Assembly (NCBI GenBank): GCA_017893485.1
Contig: JACEHZ010000367.1
Coordinates: 1 to 64,000, forward strand
From: Hemerocallis citrina
Lineage: Eukaryota; Streptophyta; Magnoliopsida; Asparagales; Asphodelaceae
Length of the DNA: 64,000 nucleotides
Direction: 5' to 3'
Below the pieces are notes generated by a model that saw only the letters and a list, made by a program, of their open reading frames with translations, was not told where the DNA came from and did not search any database. This document shows, piece by piece, positions 1 to 10,768 of this stretch. The position numbers and the translations under genes were made by a program. Numbering within the stretch: the first letter of the stretch is position 1; the number at the start of each line of letters is the position of its first letter.

Positions 1-1272
1 GGGCTAAAAATAATAATCGCTTCTTACTTGTGATGGTGGTTGGCCTCTACCACTCCCCGACGACTGTAACGATCCACTTGGTCGCATCATTTTTCTGTCA
101 CATTAATAAAGCATTTCTTATGAACAAAATTCAAGTATTGGGATTACACTACTCGTTTGAATACACTACTCATATCAATGTTCTCAACATCTAAACACAC
201 TGCGTATTTTCATTCATACATACACAAATCATTAACATTTGAAAAATAGACCAATTCTCATATATTAAATATTCAACAATTGAGTACTCGAATCAATACA
301 CTACTCATATGAATATCATACTCATATCAATATCGGAAGATTGTCTCAATACTCGAATCATACTACTACTCATAACAGTTTCCATAACATCTCAATACAC
401 TACATAGTTATATGCATACAAACATATAAATCTCATAGCAATAACAAAACACACACACACACATAAATCTTCTTAACTTTGAAAAATGCAGCAATTCTAG
501 TTTATACAAAAATTTCACAACATCTCATATACTACATTGTCAATTCTAGTATATAAAAAATTTCCACATCCATTCATACTATTACATATATCAATCTCCA
601 CAACATCTCATATACTACATTGTCAATACAAATCTCAATACACAAAGTGAATATTTTAAAAGAAATTAAGGGTTTTGAAATACCTAACACAATTTCAGAT
701 TCAATGTAAGAAGTTCGATGAATCGGCTCCGAGATCCAAGTGAACGGAGAAAGGATAAAAGGGAATCGGAGGGATGAGAATTAAGGTTTATGGATAAGTA
801 TTTTGTGAATTATTTGGGCATGTGAAAGAGGCAGATTGAAGGAGTTTTATGGTTTATGTTGTTTTGGATTCGGGAGTGGAGAGCAAGAGAGATAAAGTGA
901 AAGATGAAAGGGGAAATGGGCCACTATCTATATATAATAACGATTATAATTGATGTCATTATCCCCAACAACGGCATCTTGCATTGCTGTTTTGGGGCAT
1001 CTTGCATTGCTGTTTTTGGGATAGCGGCAATAGCTATAAGAAATTTCCACACGAATTTTTTCCAAACCAGATAGTTTATGATTGAAAGAAAATGAACTGA
1101 TGTCGTTAATCCAGATAGCGGTATTGTCTAATTTTTTTTTACAAATGCCACTTTTGACAATAACGACATGAAAATTATATATGCCGTTGTTGTAAATAGC
1201 GTTATATGCAGATGTATTCAAAAGTGGGTCAGTTTGGTAAATTTTTTTTAAAATGGGTCACTTTGGGAAATA
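1..1272 (-). mobile_element. 5' end of an unidentified minus-strand DNA element (partial)
   Basis: This stretch has no long ORF. Its right edge (about 1218-1272) carries GTGGGTCAGTTTGG and ATGGGTCACTTTGGGAAA. The right end of the repeat element at 12816-13651 has near-identical motifs in the same order, so this edge may be a terminal inverted repeat of the same family. Reading leftward on the minus strand there is a possible non-coding leader (about 900-690) ending in a GT splice donor. A small possible coding exon follows at 94-28, with an AG acceptor, two ATG codons and a GTAAG donor. This looks like the start of a gene near a transposon terminus, but the protein is unidentifiable and runs off the window. 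Between 121 and 660 the DNA is AT-rich with recurring ACTACTCATATCAAT and CTCATATACTACATTG words and a short CA run (448-462). A 24-bp unit containing GCATCTTGCATTGCTGTTTT is repeated twice at about 972-1018. Confidence 0.3.
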
Positions 1273-1412
1273 TATTCAAAAAATAGGTCAGTCAAAAATT
1301 CACAAAAAAAAGTGGTTAACAGGTAAATACTCACTTCCGGTGAACTCACCTCTAAAGGCGAACCTAATCCTAAATTCTAATCCTCTTACTAATTTGAGAT
1401 TATTTACCTGTG

Positions 1413-1586
1413 GAGTAATGCTTTAGCCACTACCAATTTCACTACCATTTTCTTCACTACCTTAGGTGGCATACTCCTATTGGAGAGTTCTAACCACCTA
1501 CTCTATCATCCCCTACCTATTGGAGTGTGCCATCTAAGGTAGTGAAGAGAAATGTAGTGAAATTGGTAGTTGCTCTAGCATTACTC
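1413..1586. mobile_element. Foldback MITE, about 174 bp
   Basis: The two halves are inverted copies of each other. The left arm begins GAGTAATGCTTTAGCCACTA and the right arm ends with the near complement TAGCATTACTC. Pairing extends about 70 bp per arm through CCACCTTAGGTGGCATACTC / GAGTGTGCCATCTAAGG. It has no coding capacity. A target duplication was not clear, so the superfamily is not assigned. Confidence 0.7.
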
Positions 1587-2542
1587 TTAGCTGTAAAGAA
1601 AAGAAAAGAAAGCTGTCCCCTTTCTTTTCATGGGATGTAAGAAGTAGGACCTGAGAAGTTGGAAGACTCTTTCCTCTCCCTTTCTTCACACTACAGAACT
1701 GTGCTTCCAAATCCATCATGGAATCTAAACAAAAACAGCTCCGAAATTTTTACAATTATTTAGTGGTTCTCAAAAAGTCCGAAATTTTACATAACTACGA
1801 CCAAAAAAATTAAAAAACAATTAATTAGAACAAAAAAATTAAAAAATAATTAAAAAAACTAATCTTTAATCTATGCTAGTATAACTCGAATAATTGGAGT
1901 TGTGGATAATTTATAGACAACTAACTTAATTAATATAATCTTCACGGCACATTTTAAAGTAAAAGTTATATTTACCCTTAATTTATAATTAATTAGCCAG
2001 TTACCATAATATTCTCACTTCAAATTTATTTACAACATAATTATTTACGAAAACATCATTCATATAAAATGAAAATTTGTGTTATTGAAGTTAATTTGTG
2101 AAGCCACGGAGTTTTAAGAAGAAGAAAAAAGACATGTATTACACGTACAAATTACTAGTCTCTCAATAATCTGGTAAACTGTGAGTAGTACTAGAATCAA
2201 CTGCAAGACTCGTTGTTCGTGAACTTAAAGTTGAATGTTTAAATTCTATTTACACATGATTCTCGTGATAACTCAGAATTTTGTGAAGTTATAGCTGTGT
2301 TTGTATCAACAATAAATTGAGTGTTTAAATTATGTTTACATTGTTCTCTTGATAAATTAATCTTGTGAAGTTACAGTTATGACTAAATCAATTTTGAATA
2401 AACTCTATGGACTTACACATGCGTTAAGTTGTTTTTCATTTTCAATTTGTTGTTCAACGTTAATTGATACGGAATAAAGTTATAATCATCCACTATTATT
2501 TTTTCATGACCGAGAAAAGATATGGAAAAAATATACCTCATA
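1587..2542. other. Non-coding AT-rich interval
   Basis: I see no gene, RNA or repeat structure here beyond short A/T runs. The ORFs in this interval are low-complexity and lack any recognisable domain. Confidence 0.5.
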
Positions 2543-2545
2543 TTA

Positions 2546-3321
2546 GAGCATCTGTAGTCGTGGGCTAAATACCCAAAATTTGGAAAAAAATAGGAATAAG
2601 ATCGCTGCAGTCGTCCTCCAAATACCCAAAATTTGGGTGTACGATGAATAGTGCCTTGCCAAATATAGCAGCCGATTTGGCAAAAGCCAAAATATAGCAA
2701 TCGGGAAATTATCTTTCGTCCTTGAAAAGAGACGAAAGATAATCGTTCGTCTCGTAGGTGAGAAGTACAAAATAATCGATCGGACAATGGATTAAATGCC
2801 GTCTTTTAAAAAAAAAAAAAAAAATTTAAAAACGACGGACGATTGATTATACAACGTCCAATACAATTGTGCTAAAAGACAAAAAGGGTGGACGACAGAT
2901 TATCTGCCGTCCCTCCCAATTTTTTTTTTTACCTTTGATGAATTACTATTTTGCCATTTTCTTTAATCCTATCTCCCAACTCAATTTATATGAAGAATGG
3001 GGAAAAGCCACAAGGGTAGAATGGTCCAAATGTTAAAGTGTGGCAGACAAGATGATTTAACTTTTGGTTTTTTTTGTTTTTTTTGTTTTTTTTGTTTTTT
3101 TTAAACTTTATCGCATCCCAATTACTTCCAAACACCCGTGACCATAAAACCCAACAACAAATTTGTCCCGAATTTCAAGGACGATCAATTATACAACGTC
3201 CCAGAATTTTTAAATATGCGACAAATCGAATATAGCTTTCAACGACTGCAGCGACATCCCTTTTTCCCTATTTCCAATTGCTATATACCCAAAATTAAGT
3301 AAGCAACGACTAAAGATGCTC
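2546..3321. mobile_element. PIF/Harbinger-type MITE (776 bp), deletion derivative of the 3.6-10.8 kb element
   Basis: The element opens with GAGCATCTGTAGTCG and closes with CGACTAAAGATGCTC. It is flanked by TTA on both sides (2543-2545 and 3322-3324), the target duplication of PIF/Harbinger transposons. Its right 300 bp (from about 2990) matches the right end of the large neighbour (10200-10765) in order and wording: a shared GTGTGGCAG segment, ACTTTATCGCAT, TATACAACGTCCCA, CGACAAATCGAATATAGCT, CAACGACTGCAGCGA and CCAATTGCTATATACCCAAA. It therefore appears to be an internally deleted, non-autonomous relative. No protein is encoded. A (GTTTTTTT)n stretch lies at about 3068-3102. Confidence 0.85.
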
Positions 3322-3324
3322 TTA

Positions 3325-3579
3325 GCACCTATATATATATAATTGTCGACTATTATTATAGTGGCAAAAACCCCTCGTTTTTCTTTTGTGCATATTTACT
3401 GATGTCGATTGATAATTGAATGCTGATGCATTCATCATGCTAACCTCCAAAATACCACAAGATTCCTAGGTGTAAACTATGCCCATCTTGTCACTTTCAT
3501 TTATGCCATCTTGTCACTTTCAATTAAAATGTGTAGACTTGAATTTGAAAATATCTGAATGGAAGAATATGATGAAATC
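3325..3579. other. Spacer between two Harbinger-family elements
   Basis: Short unique-looking DNA. It contains a local duplication of CCATCTTGTCACTTTCA (about 3482-3521) and no gene. Confidence 0.4.
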
Positions 3580-4324
3580 TTAGAGCATCTGTAGTCGGTG
3601 GGCTAAATACTCAAAATATAAAAAATTTGGCAATTAAATCGTTATAGTTGTCTGTCAAAAATTTAAATTTTAAGTATCGCATGAACAATCGACTGTCAAA
3701 AATAGAAGACGGTTTGGCAAAAGTCATAATTAAACGAGACGAAAATTAATCTTTCGTCTCAAAGGTTAGACGTACGAAGAATTGATCAGACGAAGAATTA
3801 AAGACCGTCTCTTTTAAAAACAGAAAAAAAAAAAAATGAAAATGACGGACGGGAGTTAATACACCGTCCATCACATTTCGCTAAATGCCAAAAAGTTGGA
3901 CGGTAGATTGTCTACCGTCCCTCCCAAATTTTTTTTTAACCCTTTGTGGAATTACTCTTATGCCCTTTACTTAATTCAATCTTCCGTCTTCTATTTATAC
4001 AACGGCTAATATTATTCATCTTCAATTTTTAATATATTTTCAATGGCTCTTTTTTTTTTGTCCCAAACGAAATTACAACGGATAGAAAAAGAAATTGTTA
4101 AAATATTCAACTACAAATAAGCATTGCACTACAATTTGCTTCTTCACATCTCCTCCTATTGTCTGTTCTCTCAGTTCCTCACTCTCTGATCGTTTTCAAC
4201 AAGGAACTCAAAAGAGAGAACATTCAACTGGGTAATCTATATCTCCACAATCCAGAAATTCTATAATTTTCAACTTCGGTCTTTCTATCTCTCTAATTTT
4301 TCAATATTATTTTCATTTGATTTT

Positions 4325-5208
4325 ATGGCCAATCTTCGTCCAATTAGAGGCCGAGCATATACCGTGTATGAGGATATTATTTTGGCACAATGTTAGGTTG
4401 CTACAACCAAAGATCCGTTGATCGGTAGCGATCAAACTGGGAGTCAATTTTGGAATAGGATTTATCTCACATTTGAGAATCTGTCTGGATGTGCAACAGA
4501 TAGAACGGTCGGCTCTCTTTCCAGTCAATTTTTCACTATGTCAAAGGAAGTATCATTGTACATTGCGAAGTTGAGTGGTGTGACGAATAGAGCGGCAAGT
4601 GGTACTACGAACGCGGATAAGGTTTGTTTTGTTTTAATTTATTTTATTGATTGATTATCTTACTTTTTTATTATAAATTTCGTTCACGTAATTATTTTAA
4701 TAATTTATTAACTATGATAGGTACGCGATGCACGACTAGAATATATGCAATCAGCTAGGAAGCCCTTCAAATTTGAAGAATGCTATGAAATTTTGAAAGA
4801 TCAACCAAAATTTTCCATGCATACTACACAGGTTTTCGAGAATGTCCCGAATACTCAATATACCGAAGGTGGTAGTTCAACATATTCCCCCACATCCGTG
4901 CAGTAGGTTCAGATATACCAATTGATCTAAATGCATCTTTGCCACTATCGCGACCACCCGGTAGGAAAGAAGCAAAGAAAAAAGGGAAGCGCACCGTCGA
5001 AGCCAGTGACGTGTCCACTGTGGTGGAAGAGACGTGTAATTTTAACAATTTTTATATTAGCAATCAGAAAGACATGCTTGAGCTGAAACAAAGAGATTTC
5101 GATTTTAGAGTGTCAACTGAAGATGATCGTATAATGGCTATGGATCTTAGTAGCTTACCTGAGCATCAACGTTATTATTTTCTATGTCGACAGAATGAAA
5201 TCGTTTAA
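4325..5208 (+). pseudogene. Harbinger ORF1 (Myb/SANT-like DNA-binding accessory protein), broken
   Basis: In PIF/Harbinger transposons, ORF1 encodes a Myb/SANT-like protein that helps the transposase bind the ends and enter the nucleus. Here the ATG at 4325 opens RGRAYTVYEDIILAQC, followed by an in-frame TAG (4394-4396) where the family has Trp, then DPLIGSDQTGSQFWNRI, the typical trihelix-like region. Exon 1 ends at about 4620 with a GT donor; the intron runs to an AG at about 4721. Exon 2 holds FKFEECYEILKDQPKF, matching the conserved block of these proteins. A frame change near 4900-4915 is needed to join RPPGRKEAKKKGKR and the acidic C-terminus ending at 5208. The stop fits a TGG->TAG transition. 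It faces the transposase gene tail-to-tail. The family assignment is firm; the exact splice sites are inferred. Confidence 0.7.
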
Positions 5209-5552
5209 AAAAGGGGCTACCAGCCGGTTTAAAGCAGTACTAAATGTTGGACTAGTTATCTTTTATTTATATTAGTATTGTTGGTATGTTGTTATTATGA
5301 TTATTATTAATGTTCTTGAATGAGATTAATGAAATATTGGTTAACAGTAAAGTTGTTATCTATTAATTTGTTGCAATATGAAGATAATCCAACAACTTTC
5401 GAACTTAATTAAACGATCTTTTTGGAGATAAAAACGAATTACATTAATTTCGAAAATGGAAAAAACATTACGTAAAAAAACTGATATTGCTACATTAATG
5501 AAAATAACATGACCCAAATTATTCATTGAATCCATTGTTCTGTAATACATCT

Positions 5553-6820
5553 TTACTTAATCTTTGTTCTCTTCATCCTCCCCATATGCGTTCCAAATAT
5601 GCTCAACCAAATCAAGACGAAGTGCATGATGCATTTGTCTGTCATGAAGCTGTACAGTGCGTGCAGTTCGAGCTGCACGCTCAGTTGGGAAGGACGAGTT
5701 AGAATCATGGTCATATACATAGTCACTGATCCCTTATTTCCTTTCATCTTCAACAATCATATTGTGTAATATGATACACGTTTTCATAATATATGATAGG
5801 CTGTCAGCATCCCAACGTCTGGCTTACCCTCTCACTATATCAAATGGTGTTTGTAAAATCCCGAAGGCGCGCTCAACATTCTTTCGTGCAACCTCTTGCA
5901 TCTGTGCAAATTTCTTCTTTTTCGGTGTATGTGGGACTGAGTAAGTCTTAACTATAGTCGCCAATGGGAGGTATATACCATCAGCTAAATAGTACCCCAT
6001 GTTGTATGCATGATTGTTTATTACAAATTCAGCAGGTGGTGCACAACCATCGAGGATGTTGTTGAACATAGAGAACGATTGAGTACGTTCAGATCATTAT
6101 TGCACCTCGGCATTCCAAAAAATGAATGCTAAAATCATAGATCGTAAGATGCCACTGCTTCAAGCACAATAGTTAGTTCACGTACGTGACCCGTGTATTG
6201 ACCATGCCAGGCTGCCGGACAATTTTTCCATGCCCAATGCATGCAGTCAATACTTCCTAACATTCCAGGAAATCTCCTAGCTGAATTTTCCGCCAATAGC
6301 ATGTCCACATCATTAGTTGTTGGATGTCTCATGTATTGTGGACCAAACACATTATAATTGCCACGCAAAAGCGTCGCAATGTCTTCAATACCGTACATTC
6401 ACCTATACGTACGTACTCGTTAATTGCATCGGCCGAAGTTCCATATGCTAAACAACGTATTGCGGCAGTAATTTGTTGATGCGGGGATAAGCCAAATATT
6501 TTTGTTGCATCTTGGCGTTGAAGAAAATATTGATCAAAACTTACAGTGGCTTGAAGTATTCGGCAAAATAAATCCCGCCGCATACGAAAACGATGTCGAA
6601 ATAGACTATCACCGTAGATTGGATTGTCGGCAAAATAATCTCTGTGAAGCCGTCTATCACTATCTTCTCTTTCCCGATGAATATACCGGCGGTGGTATGT
6701 ATCACGATTTTCTTGAACAACTAACGACAACACATTCATCCGTTGATTAATAATCCTCGCTACCATATCATTCTCTTCGTCGAATGAAGAAGAAATCAGT
6801 GCGTTACTTGTAGAAGCCAT
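5553..6820 (-). pseudogene. PIF/Harbinger DDE transposase (DDE_Tnp_4 type), frameshifted
   Basis: The family cuts and pastes elements with TTA target sites using a DDE nuclease. The ATG is at 6820-6818. The N-terminus (about 160 aa) has the usual helix-turn-helix region (RMRRDLFCRIL, LSPHQQITAAIRCLAYG). The reading frame changes near 6330-6390. The next block carries LGSIDCMHWAWKNCPAAWHG, containing the first catalytic Asp (about 6250), then GHVRELTIVLEAVASYDL. The second Asp lies in NDLNVL (about 6090), again in another frame. The third block carries NMGYYLADGIYLPLA and VERAFGIL with the catalytic Glu (about 5870). A C-terminal remnant (CIILHNMIVE) follows. All three catalytic residues are visible, but at least three frameshifts or stops separate them, so no active enzyme can be made. 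A single-exon ancestor fits best. Confidence 0.85.
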
Positions 6821-7135
6821 TTAGTGAAGGTTTGATTTGTTGTTGGTATTTTGGTTTCTCGTCAACGAAGGATGAAGATGAACTTAAATAGACCAAGATG
6901 ATAGGTCATTTTGGAGTTCAGATCAAGGGATACAAACAAAACCCATTAAAGTTCGATTTGATGTTTGAAATAAACAAGATGTGATATATCCTTGTTCACA
7001 TCAATCAAGGATGAATGTTGGAAACAACGTTTAACCAAATGACTAAAATGCCCATAACCCAATGACTAAAACCAACTTAAACACATTTTTATGTAAAGTC
7101 ATAATACAAAATTTATAGTAAAAGATATAACATAT
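6821..7135. other. Intergenic interval within the Harbinger element
   Basis: Lies between the transposase start and the 3' end of the PMD gene, and probably contains the transposase promoter and the PMD 3' UTR. No TIR-like sequence or gene is visible here, which supports treating both genes as part of one element. Confidence 0.5.
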
Positions 7136-8143
7136 CTATTCATCATACTCATTTTGAGTTTCCGGCACAAATTCCGGTGATTGATTAGATGATCCATAAT
7201 AAGTATTACTGTAGTCAAAATTCCAACGTCTGCCTCCCCGAACCGACTGTGAAGGTTGTTCTCCCGATATTGATCTCCGACGATCGACAACTTGTGTCGG
7301 AATAGAGGACCTTAATATTGTATCAGTTAGAACCAGCCGTCGTAATTGTGCTTCTGTATTAGACGATTGAGCATGTTCTTGGTACAATTCCTCCTGTTGA
7401 AAGATGTATATAGTAAAAAAATGGAAATATATGGTGGTAAATTATGAATGTTGGAAAATAAACTTACATAAGATTTTGACCTACGGGGTTCTAAATAAAT
7501 AGGTTCTCGTGGATAACTTCTTCTAACTGTACCCCCGGAATACAGTGGAATTTTCACTATACAATCCCCGTAGTCCACTGGCTGATCTTGAACTGGTTGT
7601 GTGACGTACTCAGAAGGAGCCCAAAATGGCGGAGCAGGGAAGGGTAACTATGCAGTCAGATCAGTAATGATAGTTGGTCCGATGAAATCAATATTTCCTG
7701 TATGTGATACTTTCTTCATTATAGCACCTATTGATACTTTGGACCAATACTTATCATATATACTTTGGGTTACTGGTTGGACCAATTGGGAAGCATCAAT
7801 CGGTGGGCATATATCATTTGCAGGTATTCTAAACATAACAACTGGTGGTTGTCTTGGTATTGCTATAATTCCAGTCAATTGACGGTAACACCGATCACCA
7901 AGATACTAAACACCCTACAACAAAATTTTGTAACATATAAATAAAATTAAACATTACATAAACAACTTGATGAATATTAACATTGGATAAATTGACAAAT
8001 ATAAACTATTACCTGCTCGCAAAACTGGAGAATCACTCGGTGGCGAGACATGATATTGGCGAACGTAATATTATGCTCAACCTCATGTGAAGACCCCAAA
8101 TACGGTTGCTATATAATTGATGCAGAAGTCCTCATATCTAATT

Positions 8144-8436
8144 TGTAATACCCCAGATCTTGAGCGAACAGTCAACTGGTACTGGTAGCAGTCGACTGGT
8201 CTGTGCGGAATTTGAGAGATTTGAGAATTTGAGAAGGATTTGAGAAAATATAGTCCCACATGGGAAGTTTACGAAAACTAATTTGAGTATAAATATTATT
8301 AGCCAATGATCAAGAGTCACCAATTCGGTTAACCACCTTTTGAGAGGCAGCCTGTGGTGGGCAGTTGTACTACATAGTATCTAATTTGTCTTCTAAAAAT
8401 ATTAAAATTGTCTGAGTATTGGGGCGGGGCGTTACA
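8144..8436 (+). repeat. TRIM 5' LTR
   Basis: 293 bp, starting TGTAATACCCC and ending GGGGCGTTACA. Contains two CAGTCRACTG palindromes (8169-8178 and 8189-8198) upstream of the TATA box. Confidence 0.95.
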
Positions 8437-8438
8437 AA

Positions 8439-8450
8439 TGGTATCAGAGC
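8439..8450 (+). promoter_or_regulatory. TRIM primer binding site (initiator tRNA-Met)
   Basis: TGGTATCAGAGC lies two bases after the 5' LTR. It is complementary to the 3' end of plant initiator tRNA-Met, the usual primer for TRIM and Copia elements. Confidence 0.93.
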
Positions 8451-8677
8451 CGACTTTCTACACCAGGGTGTATTTGATACACTGCAGGGTGCATTGCGTG
8501 TCGAGGGTCGGCAGACCTAGTCACGGAATGTATCAGGTGTATTCGCACGTCGAGGGCCTTAAAAGCTTATTCGTGGAGTACATAATATTTAGGAGCATGC
8601 AGGGTGCTAGAAAGGGCAGTCCTACACTACATGTGTGTCCTGTACTCAGCGAGGACGCTGATTTCTAAGGGGGTGTA

Positions 8678-8970
8678 TGTAATACCCCAGATCTTGAGCG
8701 AACAGTCGACTGGTACTGGTAGCAGTCGACTGGTCTGTGCGGAATTTGAGAGATTTGAGAATTTGAGAAGGATTTGAGAAAATATAGTCCCACATGGGAA
8801 GTTTACGAAAACTAATTTGAGTATAAATACTATTAGCCAATGATCAAGAGTCACCAATTCGGTTAACCACCTTTTGAGAGGCAGCCTGTGGTGGGCAGTT
8901 GTACTACATAGTATCTAATTTGTCTTCTAAAAATATTAAAATTGTCTGAGTATTGGGGCGGGGCGTTACA
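8678..8970 (+). repeat. TRIM 3' LTR
   Basis: 293 bp, preceded by a purine tract (8666-8673, CTAAGGGGG region) and followed by the target duplication TAATT. Confidence 0.95.
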
Positions 8971-10768
8971 TAATTGGTACCTAGTAATAGAAACATTGTA
9001 TCTAACTTGATATGTTCTTCGGTACTCAATTTCACTTTTGTTCCCACGTGTTATTCTTGGCCTTTTGTCAGCGGATTGACATCGTCGGCAACATTTTCCG
9101 TATTTACAGTAATTGGAACACATACATGTGTGTATTCATATGCCCAATACTAAAAATATAAAGGTATTAATATCGAATATGTAAATAATAAATTAAATAA
9201 TTACAGTAATTAATGAAATTACCTGTAGTACTTACCATGGACCGTTGAATGATTTAACCTTATGCCTGGAACAAGCATCCAGAGACATGTACAAGAGTGC
9301 CAAAGCTTGACCACCCCAATCAAATGTGCCAACTGTAGTCAGATCTTCAAGAGCTGCAAGCCATCCACACCTAATAACGGAAGCAGCATTGACGAAAAGA
9401 AATTCGCCCAAGAAGTAAACACAAAAAGCTCTTGCGACTCTCGCAGCAACATTGTTGTCTATTTTTGCTGTCTCAATCACACTACTGTGAAAATATTTCT
9501 TCAGGACCGAACAACGTATTTCCTGAGACTTCCAATCATCGGAAGTAATTTCTGGGAAGAAGCTGGATTGTACAATTTCGAATGGATATTACTCGTTATG
9601 ACATGGTGGTTGATCGCCGATCCCAATGGATATTCCCGTTAACATTTCCCAATCTAACAGGGTAAATCCTAACTCGCAACACGGAAGATGAAATGTGTAG
9701 GTAGTGTCCCACCACCTCTCAACCAAAGACTCGGCAATCTTCTGGGATGATTTTTCGGTATCAATTGTAAAAAAACTTTGCCAACTAGTGTTATCTATTA
9801 TTTGTTTTACTACGGGGATACGAGAGCATATCTTGTAAGCTTTAATTGGACCCTTCCAACTACCCCTAAAGTTACAGAACCCACCAAAAGAATTTTCAGT
9901 AACATTCTTACAGATATGAAATTCGTTGTCGACCACATGTGTCCACATTGTTGAATCGCTTAAATCAACTTCTTGAGTATCCACTTCAGGTTGTTTGCCT
10001 CTGTTTTCCTGATCAGAACTACATACACCCTTTGATTTTAGCCTACCAATGAAACGTCGAATCGACATTTTGCAATATTTTCAATTTGAAAGTGGAATGA
10101 TGTAGAAAGAAAGAAAATTTTCTCTATGAAGCCGAAACTCTTAATTGTTGCTATATGTTGTTTACTTGCGCGCTTAATCCTCTTCATCTCAATCCCAATT
10201 TATATGGAGAAGGGGGAAGACACACAAGGGTAAATGGGTCAATATTTTGTAGTGTGGCAGTCAAAATTATTTGCCTTTTGATTTTTTTTATTATTTAACT
10301 TTATCGCATGTGAACAAACCCTTTGCCACCCGTGATCAACATTTCCACGGCGCAATTGATGGACGAAGAATTATACAACGTCCCACGGATTTAAAAAAAA
10401 AATAATAAAAAAAAACCACCGACAAAGGATTATACAACGTTTGGGAAACAAGGAGCAAAATCAAAGGCATCGGACGGGAGATAATCTCCCGTCCTTGCCC
10501 AAAAAAAAAACGACGACGGATAATACACCGTCCAAGACCTTCTTTTCAATTTTTTAATATTTTTTCAGTTCACAAACGATACATTATGTTTCGTCCTGAA
10601 GTTTTTTTCGTCTGCAACCTCAACGACGAAAGACAATCTTCCGTCTTTAAAAAAAAAACATGCGACAAATCGAATATAGCTCTCAACGACTGCAGCGAGA
10701 TATCTTTTTTCCTATTTCCAATTGCTATATACCCAAAATGTAGCCAGCAACGACTACAGATGCACTTA

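Larger units (their letters stand above)
8144..8970 (+). mobile_element. Complete TRIM (terminal-repeat retrotransposon in miniature), 827 bp
   Basis: Two 293-bp direct repeats (8144-8436 and 8678-8970), each TG...CA, differ at only two positions, both transitions (near 8172 and 8293). The 241-bp internal part begins with primer site TGGTATCAGAGC (8439-8450) and ends with the polypurine tract CTAAGGGGG. The element is flanked by TAATT on both sides (8139-8143 and 8971-8975), a perfect 5-bp target duplication. It encodes no protein, so it must have been mobilised by enzymes of another LTR retrotransposon. Each LTR has a TATAAATA box (8288-8295 and 8822-8829). It inserted into coding exon 2 of the PMD gene. 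Strand is given by primer site and polypurine tract order. Confidence 0.95.
7136..10068 (-). pseudogene. Plant mobile domain (PMD) gene carried by the Harbinger element
   Basis: Exon 1 (10068-9237) begins MSIRRFIGRLKSKG and contains SLVERWWDTTYTFHLP and LDWEMLTGISIG, the signature start of the PMD (aminotransferase-like mobile domain, as in MAIN/MAIL1 proteins). After one in-frame TAA (about 9589; a CAA->TAA transition would explain it) it continues with RAFCVYFLGEFLFVN and FDWGGQALALLYMSLD, also PMD blocks. A GTAAG donor follows. Exon 2 (from about 9171) reads YWAYEYTHVCVPI and is interrupted by the TRIM (8144-8970) before continuing to about 8012. Exon 3 (7912 to about 7464) has YLGDRCYRQLTGIIAIPRQP. 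Exon 4 (about 7396-7136) is the hydrophilic C-terminus ending QNEYDE. PMD proteins act in plant silencing and meristem maintenance, and related copies occur in transposons. The intron boundaries are inferred from GT/AG positions. Stops at 9589, about 8110 and 7647 plus the TRIM make this copy non-functional. Confidence 0.72.
3583..10765. mobile_element. Large PIF/Harbinger DNA transposon carrying ORF1, transposase and a PMD gene
   Basis: The TIRs are GAGCATCTGTAGTCG (from 3583) and CGACTACAGATGCAC (to 10765), with TTA target duplications at 3580-3582 and 10766-10768. The element contains a plus-strand Myb/SANT-like ORF1 (4325-5208), a convergent minus-strand DDE transposase (6820-5553), and a third, minus-strand, intron-containing PMD gene (10068-7136). 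After subtracting the inserted 827-bp TRIM and one 5-bp target duplication the element is about 6.35 kb. I found no internal TIR copy between the transposase and the PMD gene, so both genes seem to lie in one element. Subterminal regions are rich in GACGAAAG / CTTTCGTC words that can form hairpins. All three genes contain stops or frameshifts, so this copy is dead, although the termini could still be recognised by an active relative. Confidence 0.8.

Noticed and set aside
7601..7882. Plus-strand 93-aa ORF
   Set aside because: Antisense to PMD exon 3, whose minus-strand reading matches the family.
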